64,000 nt of DNA from positions 49,634,652-49,698,651 of the forward strand of contig NC_079205.1 in the NCBI RefSeq assembly GCF_026745355.1, written 5' to 3'. The notes beneath the pieces are model-generated. The model did no database searches and had not been told where the DNA came from. It saw only the letters and a list, made by a program, of their open reading frames with translations. Each line of letters opens with the position of its first letter. Within the stretch, counting starts at the first letter, position 1. This stretch comes from Beta vulgaris subsp. vulgaris (taxonomy: Eukaryota > Streptophyta > Magnoliopsida > Caryophyllales > Amaranthaceae). A program made the position numbers and the translations under genes. This document shows, piece after piece, positions 58,668 to 64,000 of this stretch.

Positions 58668-58688
58668 ATTGGAACTTGAAGTTCCAAT
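58668..58688. repeat. Near-perfect palindrome in the element A leader
   Basis: ATTGGAACTT-G-AAGTTCCAAT: 10-bp arms with a one-base centre, in the 113-bp leader between PBS and gag. Position and self-complementarity resemble retroelement RNA dimerisation signals. No equivalent was seen in B. Confidence 0.6.
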
Positions 58689-58742
58689 GAGACAGCAGAA
58701 ATAGTCAAATAATTAATCAGAAAGCTATAGAAACTAGCCGTC

Positions 58743-58760
58743 TCCCCGGCAACGGCGCCA
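58743..58760 (-). promoter_or_regulatory. Element A primer-binding site (tRNA-Asp)
   Basis: The minus strand reads TGGCGCCGTTGCCGGGGA, complementary to the tRNA-Asp 3' end, six bases from the LTR. Confidence 0.9.
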
Positions 58761-58766
58761 AAAACT

Positions 58767-60188
58767 TGATGTGTTTTAAAATATACCGCAAGTGCACGGT
58801 GTCTGTTTGGCAGAATCTGGCAAATACGGGTCGATCCACAGGGAGAGGAGTTCTACAGATTTATGTTCAATTATCTAACTACTTCCAGAGAGGAAATGAT
58901 TGAGTAATTAATAACTAAACTAGACTAAACTAGAACGCAGAAAAATGGGAATTTATCAAATAATTAAAGGTCTAGGGCAATCGATCGGTCCACCATGCTT
59001 ATACCAGTTTAATCAATATAATATAGTTCAACAACACTTGGATTGAGGTTCAAATAAATGAAGTATTTCGCTAATCCTTGGTCAGGCATTAACAACTCCT
59101 AGATTAACATATGCCAGTACGGTCGCTCAACATAATCAAATCTACCTATTGTAACAAGCCTCTAATGAATATGATCTTTCGATTCTAATTCTTATTAGCT
59201 AAACAAACTCATGATATTGCGCAATTACATGAATTAAACAAGTATAACAAATCAATAGGAATTATTCTAATTCAATCCAATTATTGAAGAACATCAAACC
59301 ACAATCAAAAAGGTATAAACATGGCTTCCCTCTCTAAACCCTAGAAATAGACTACTCACTCATTATAACAAAGAACTCAATAAACATGATCAAAGTAAAA
59401 GAATTCATTAAATTAAAGAAAGTAAAGAAGAATACCGAATGATTCAAGAACAATGAAAAAGGAAATCGACGATCTATATAATCTTCCAATGTAAAAGTTC
59501 AACAAAAGTAGAGAGAATAAACTAAGTGTTTGGCCCTCAAAACGTAGAAAATAAGATAGGTTTAACGAAAATACTAAAAACCTATTTATACTAATTACAA
59601 AACCGGCTAAAAAAACCCGAAAAATCGCGTCCTGAGAGTCCGCCCGGTCGACCGGGCGAAATCCGCCCGGTCGGGCGACGGTGATCAGAAATTTACGACA
59701 AAAGAGAAATTCCGCCCGATCAACCGGGCGAGCCCGCCCGGTCGGGCGCGTAAGCGGTTTTCTTCGTTTGTTCGCCCGGTTGGCCGGGCGAAATGAAAGG
59801 TGGAAATTTGAAGTTTCGTGTTTCGCCCGGTCGGGCGCGTAAGCAGTTCTAGCTTCCATTTCTGCAGCAGCTAAGTCCGAGGATTCGCTTGGTCGGGCCA
59901 CACCGCCCGGTCGACCGGGCGGAATCCTTTCCTTGGCTTTTTCTTCGTGGAATCCAACCGAAATGCTTGTGTGGTTTTCCGGATGCTCCTTGGACCTTGT
60001 GTGAGTGCTAGACTTCCGTGTCGCGACTCAGATAAATGCACAAAATGCCTAATCTGCATCAAAACCTGCAAAATACGACAAGAGCTCCAAACACATCAAA
60101 TCCACAAGAAAAGAGCTCAAAAGAGCCCAAATCGACTATCAAAACTAAGGGGATTAGAGTAAATAATCGATAAATGATGAACACATCA
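58767..60188 (-). repeat. Element A 5' LTR
   Basis: 1422 bp. TATAAATA box at 59583-59590 (reverse). Near-identical to 34373-35811, with differences dominated by single-base indels. Lacks about 20 bp of one palindrome module present at 35430. Confidence 0.93.
59641..59921. promoter_or_regulatory. GC-rich palindrome array in element A 5' LTR
   Basis: The counterpart of 35243-35545. C-to-T type differences at CpG/CHG sites (for example CGCTTGG here against CGCCCGG) separate the two copies. Confidence 0.78.
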
Positions 60189-60193
60189 GAATT

Positions 60194-60419
60194 TCAGATG
60201 ATTATTGATATTAATAATGCTGAAAATTTAGCAAAATAAAAAATTTAGGCCTGGACCCTCCAGACCCTCTAGACCCTCCAGACCCTAAGGGTCCGAGTCA
60301 GGGTCCAATTTTTTCAGACCCTTTGGGTCCGGGTCCGGGTCTGGGTCTGCAAAAATATTTAGGGTCCGGGTCTAGGGTCCAGCTGGACCCGACCCAGACC
60401 CTACCTTTGCCCATCCCTA
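60194..60419. mobile_element. hAT MITE copy 2, right half
   Basis: Resumes after the GAATT duplication and ends TTTGCCCATCCCTA at 60419. The subterminal GGGTC repeats match copy 1's left end. Followed by the TTTATGAT duplication in the LINE. Confidence 0.92.
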
Positions 60420-60427
60420 TTTATGAT

Positions 60428-60892
60428 GTTGATAAGTTCATGAGCAATAAGGTAATTGTCTGATAGTAGTCTGTCTGGAACAAAAGCATTCTAATAGGGG
60501 GAGACAAGGGTTTTTAAAACCGGCTTGAGCCTGTTTGTGATTACCTTCGAAATTACTTTGTAAATCACATTACACAAGCTGATTGGCATGTATTGACTAG
60601 CTTCCTCAGATCTTTCAGTTTTAGGAATCAGGCAGATATTAGTACGGTTCCATTCCTATAGAATAAACTCTGTGGAGAAGAAGTGGGATACAGCTTGCCA
60701 AATATCTTAGCCGACTATTGACCAGTACTTCTGGTAGAATAGCACAGGAACTCCATCCGGGCCGGGAGCTTTGAGGCTCCCCATTTGAAATACACTTTGC
60801 TTGACTTCGTCTTTGGAGTTTGGCTTTATTAACTCCAGTTGTTGCTCATGAGTTACTTGAGGAACTAAATGTTGAAGTGTGGAAAGTTCTCC
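60428..60892 (-). pseudogene. LINE reverse transcriptase, N-terminal half
   Basis: The minus strand reads VFQMGSLKAPGPDGVPVLFY (conserved KAPGPDG block), RTNICLIPKTERSEE, ISLCNVIYKVISKVITNRL and LLSDNYLIAHELIN. Two stops (near 60720 and 60660) break it. It joins the half at 33327-33884 once the insertion is removed. Confidence 0.9.
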
Positions 60893-61399
60893 CTAATAGT
60901 CGTTGCCATGATGAGCTTTTTGATATATACTAGTAAAGTGATTTAGTAACTCCTTTTGAAAGTCCTCTTTGTTTGAGAGCCATCCTCCTGTTGGACTCTT
61001 GAGCATAAGAATCTCATTCCGGTGCCTTTTACGCTTTGCTTTTCTAAAGAACCATTTTGTATTTGAGTCCTCCCATGCTCTCCATTTACTTTTAGCTCGT
61101 TGCTGCCAGTATTTTAGTTGTACATCTAACTTAGCTAGAGTTACGCGTTTAACTTCTTCATCAATATTTCCCCTATTGTGTTGAGGAAGACTGGCTTGAA
61201 TTTCACCACATCGATCTAAAAAATCCTCCCAGCGAATATTGTGCAATTCTTTGTAGTTTTTGCTCCATTGGAAGAGCTTGTATCTTACCTGGCGACTTTT
61301 CTGAGCGACCTTGAACATCGGGGAACCATTGATAGGTAGGCGCCAGTGCTCTGATATGATGGTTGTGATTTCCTTAAAATCAAGGCACCAAGCTTCCAT
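60893..61399 (-). pseudogene. LINE region between endonuclease and RT
   Basis: A 168-codon frame with WKYWQQ-like QLKYWQQRAKSKWRAWEDSN, TKWFFRKAKRKRHRNEILML and WLSNKEDFQKELLNHFTSIY. These motifs (W-x-GD-x-NT-x-FFH type) are typical of the plant LINE linker upstream of RT. Confidence 0.85.
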
Positions 61400-62139
61400 T
61401 TTGATTGGTGTTTTTTTTCTTATTGGTAATTGGTGAAGTGACCAGCAAAATTGGACTATGATCCAATACCAGAATACGTAGATTCAGGAGTGAGGCCTCT
61501 GGGTATTTGTGGAACCAGTTTTCGGTGGCATACGCTCGATCCAATCTCTCATATATTCGATCTGATTCCGACCGGTTATTGCACCATGTGTATCTTTGTC
61601 CTTGAAAATTGACTTCCGATAGCCGCATTTGACTCCGCCATATTGAAAAATCTTCTTTTCCTGGTATGTGATCTGAGCCTCCCATTTTCTGATCAATAAA
61701 CTCAATTTGATTGAAATCGCCCATAATGACACTGTCTAGCGTGTTTTGGGAGAGCCAATGCACTATTCTTTCCCATACCTCTCTTTGAGATTCAAGGTAA
61801 GGCGATCCGTACAGCAAAATAAGGTTCCATATATATACATTAACATCTGCTACATCCTTGTTAGTACAAGCAAAATGATTAGTAGAACTACTACTATTCT
61901 AGGATTACATCATTACTCCAAAATAAGGCTAGGCCACCTGCATTATTTATGGAATCAACAGTGGCTACATTTGGAAATCCTAGATACACAGCTAGTTTAT
62001 TAATAATAATATCAGTGGCCTTGGTTTCAGTCAGGAAGAGAATTTGAGGCAGGAATTTGCGGACCATCCATCCCATAAACGGAATTGTAGGCGAGTCCGC
62101 TGTCTTTAGTCCCCTACAATTCCAAGCTAAAATCTTCAT
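61380..62139 (-). pseudogene. LINE apurinic-like endonuclease
   Basis: Begins MKILAWNCRGLKTADSPTI with the catalytic Asn of the WNCRG motif. PQILFLTETKATD (catalytic Glu) and GGLALFWSNDV follow. After a break near 61890 come MGDFNQIEFIDQKMGG (GDFN motif), YTWCNNRSESDRIYERLDRA and the final LDHSPILL, where the family has SDHSP. This domain nicks target DNA for priming. One frameshift/stop region disables it. Confidence 0.92.
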
Positions 62140-62880
62140 GTAGCCTCGGGAGACTGTTTCGGCCCAGTGTCCAAGCCTTCCTCTCCGAAAAAAATCATGT
62201 ATTTGAATTTCTTAAATTTTGTCATTATTTCCTGCCTCTTATTAGAAACCCACTTATGGAGGTCCAAGGTTACCTCATTCACAAAATTCTCAATTATGGG
62301 TTCAAATTCTTCAAAACTTCTTTTTTTCTCACATAGCAAAGCCTGCACTACCACTCTTTTGGGCCTCGGTGGGCGGCTTGCTGCCCTACTTGGAGGGCAG
62401 CTGAATTTGAGCTTCAGATTTTTCCTTTGCAAGGGATGGTGGGCTAGATATAGGAAAGTCCATACCTTTTTTTGGGCTAAGTTCATCTTCCCGGTTGTGG
62501 GGGCTTCATTCTGCTTGTTTAAGTTGAGCTGAAGAGATTCTTTTGGGCCCAACAACTTTTTTTTCTCCAACTCCTCATGACCCGAGATAATTGGGGAATA
62601 TTTTAAGTTGAGCGAATTCCGACGCCGAGAGGCCTGCAACCGCGGAGTGGAACGAACTTGAGGACCCCGTTTGAACTGAGGAGTGAGAGCCTGGTATTTG
62701 GAGTGGGTTTGTGGGGATAGAGAGATGTTTTTAGATAGTAAAATGCTTTGCAACTCATCCTAATCAAACTTATTATTTATAGCAAAAGGTTCGAAGGGTG
62801 GGGTCCATCTGAGGGCGGCATTATCTTCAGAGTTGAAGAATGAAGAGAAACTGGAGAACCTAATAAGTTTTCCCATGAGA
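62136..62880 (-). pseudogene. LINE ORF1 C-terminal part, 5'-truncated
   Basis: A 205-codon basic frame (62753-62136) rich in Lys/Arg/Ser/Pro, with RPPRPKRVVVQALLCEKKRS. It overlaps the endonuclease start by a few bases, as in the ORF1/ORF2 layout of plant L1-like elements. In the same frame upstream, after a TAG near 62760, lies WTPPFEPFAINNKFD. The zinc knuckle and RRM-like part are absent, so the element is truncated at about 62890. Confidence 0.65.
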
Positions 62881-62889
62881 TACGCAATT

Positions 62890-63040
62890 CATCATATTCG
62901 GGTTATGAAACGATATCAACGAATTTTGGATTATTCATAAATAAATCAAGTTTAAGATTAACATAGAACACACCCAAAATTGATATTTATGGTGACTACG
63001 TATCCTTTCAAAAAAGCAAGTTGAGCAACCATATAGATTA
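62890..63040. other. Flank of the LINE
   Basis: AT-rich, nothing recognised. Confidence 0.4.
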
Positions 63041-63043
63041 TAA

Positions 63044-63339
63044 GAGCTTGTTTGGTTAACCTTCAAATGCATGGGAAATTAGAATTCTTAGGAAATAAGT
63101 ATATGTGTTGTTGTTTGGTTGACAAAAACATGGAAAGTAGAACTTTTTAGGAAGTTCTATTTCCTACAAAATGAAAGAAATAACTTACCTAAGCCTCCCT
63201 AGGTAAGTGGAAATTCTCATGAGAGATACAATTTCCCATATTCAACCAAATAAAAAAAACGTAATTCCTAGGAAGTAAAATTTCATGAACAATGCAAATT
63301 CATGAAAAGTTATACTTCCCAACTTCAACCAAACGAGCC
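63044..63339. mobile_element. Tourist-like MITE (296 bp)
   Basis: The left end GAGCTTGTTTGGTTAACC and the reverse-complemented right end GGCTCGTTTGGTTGAAG are similar, with TAA on the left and TTA on the right. Internal inverted segments ATTCCTAGGAAGT and ACTTCCTAAAAAG fit a fold-back element. No coding. Confidence 0.6.
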
Positions 63340-63357
63340 TTAAGAATTGTCCATCAA

Positions 63358-63591
63358 GGCTCCGTTCGGTAGGGAGTAAAACATTTTCAGTGTAAAATGA
63401 TTTTCATGGAAAACACAATTCCAAACTTAGTTTTCCGTTGTTTGGTTCGATGTAAGAAAATTGATGAAATGAAAGAAAAATGAAAGGGAAAGTAAGGAGG
63501 TAGTGAGAGGAGTGTACAAGAGAGATAAGGAAAATAGGTTTCCCTTCATTTTGAAAGGAAAATGGTTTTCCATCATTACCAAACAGAACAC
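63358..63591. mobile_element. Second Tourist-like MITE
   Basis: Begins GGCTCCGTTCGGTAGGGAG; the reverse-complemented right end is GTGTTCTGTTTGGTAATG. Both ends lead into TTTTCATGGAAAA / TGGTTTTCCAT sequences. No clear target duplication. Confidence 0.45.
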
Positions 63592-64000
63592 AAGTGAAGA
63601 ACTAATAGGAAGTAAACCATTGCATTATTTGATACAAATCCTTCTATTCGCATGTAGTCATGAAATAAAAAGGAATAGCTTATTCAAGAACTATCACACT
63701 TCTTGCAAAAATACAGAGAAAACTTTGCATCAGTCTGCAAAACTTATTGAACTGTTGGGGTTATTCGATCCGTTACATTGAATAATGAAATGAATGTGAA
63801 CAGCATATAACTGTAATATACATACAGATTTCTAAGGTTCGCAATCCAAGAAGAAACAGCGTTCTCTCCTAGTTCTAGCTACATCATAATAGTACAAGGA
63901 AACAACGGACATGTCCATCTTTTTCCCCCACCCCCTCTTTCCAAGCGGCGCTAAAACAGCCGCTTAGCCTTTCGAACTTCAAAGTGGTGTGCAACCCCTC
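63592..64000. other. Right edge, nothing recognised
   Basis: AT-rich to 63900, then C/G-richer at the window end. The 92-codon frame 63503-63781 overlaps a MITE and has no recognisable domain. Confidence 0.4.

Larger units (their letters stand above)
34373..60188 (-). mobile_element. Athila-lineage Ty3/gypsy element A, carrying element B
   Basis: 25.8 kb between perfect 5-bp duplications GAATT (34368-34372 and 60189-60193) within the hAT MITE. LTRs 34373-35811 (3') and 58767-60188 (5'), PBS for tRNA-Asp, gag, protease, RT, RNase H, integrase and an env-position ORF, all on the minus strand. About 14.1 kb (42127-56208) is element B. Comparison with B suggests roughly 0.4 kb of A between protease and RT is missing. 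Without B, A is about 11.7 kb, a normal Athila size. All coding parts carry frameshifts. Confidence 0.93.

Overview
This window is nuclear DNA of a flowering plant, probably a eudicot; the species cannot be read from it. The evidence is an intron-rich TFIIE-alpha gene with GT-AG introns, plant-type retrotransposons (Athila-lineage Ty3/gypsy primed by tRNA-Asp, Ty1/copia, and an L1-like LINE with an RNase H domain), hAT, Tourist and Stowaway MITEs, a Helitron, a tRNA-derived SINE, and AT-rich intergenic DNA. No bacterial or organellar genes, rRNA, tRNA genes or CRISPR arrays were seen.

Layout. 1-6.5 kb is repeat debris: a copia LTR with primer-binding site and broken gag start, a 704-bp hAT MITE with a perfect 8-bp target duplication, a probable gypsy LTR tail and a TCA/TTA microsatellite. 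6.9-18.4 kb (minus strand) holds the one recognisable cellular gene, a divergent TFIIE-alpha paralogue. It can be assembled as 12 in-frame exons (459 residues) across introns that contain a SINE, hAT-like elements and a LINE RNase H fragment. Its 3' half carries a tandemly amplified exon pair. 19-31.5 kb is intergenic, with MITEs, a gag-less copia element (21586-25604), a copia LTR with a long TG microsatellite, a small Helitron containing a tRNA-like promoter, and one small orphan ORF.

31.5-62.9 kb is a four-level nest, read outside in. A dead LINE (minus strand) is split by a hAT MITE (8-bp duplication TTTATGAT at 33877 and 60420). That MITE is split by Athila element A (34373-60188, 5-bp duplication GAATT). 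A is split by a second Athila family, B (42127-56208), which is a complete 12.4-kb element plus a 1.66-kb remnant of a tandem neighbour joined directly to A's protease gene. A and B both run on the minus strand in the order LTR, PBS, gag, protease, RT/RNase H, integrase, Athila-type env-position ORF, PPT, LTR. All their reading frames are interrupted, mainly by single-base indels.

The most unusual signal is an array of GC-rich palindromes (cores such as CGCCCGGTCGGGCG). It lies about 50 bp upstream of the TATA box in the LTRs of both Athila families, and again between integrase and the env-position ORF of both. This suggests a shared promoter module reused for the downstream ORF. The last kilobase holds two more Tourist-like MITEs.
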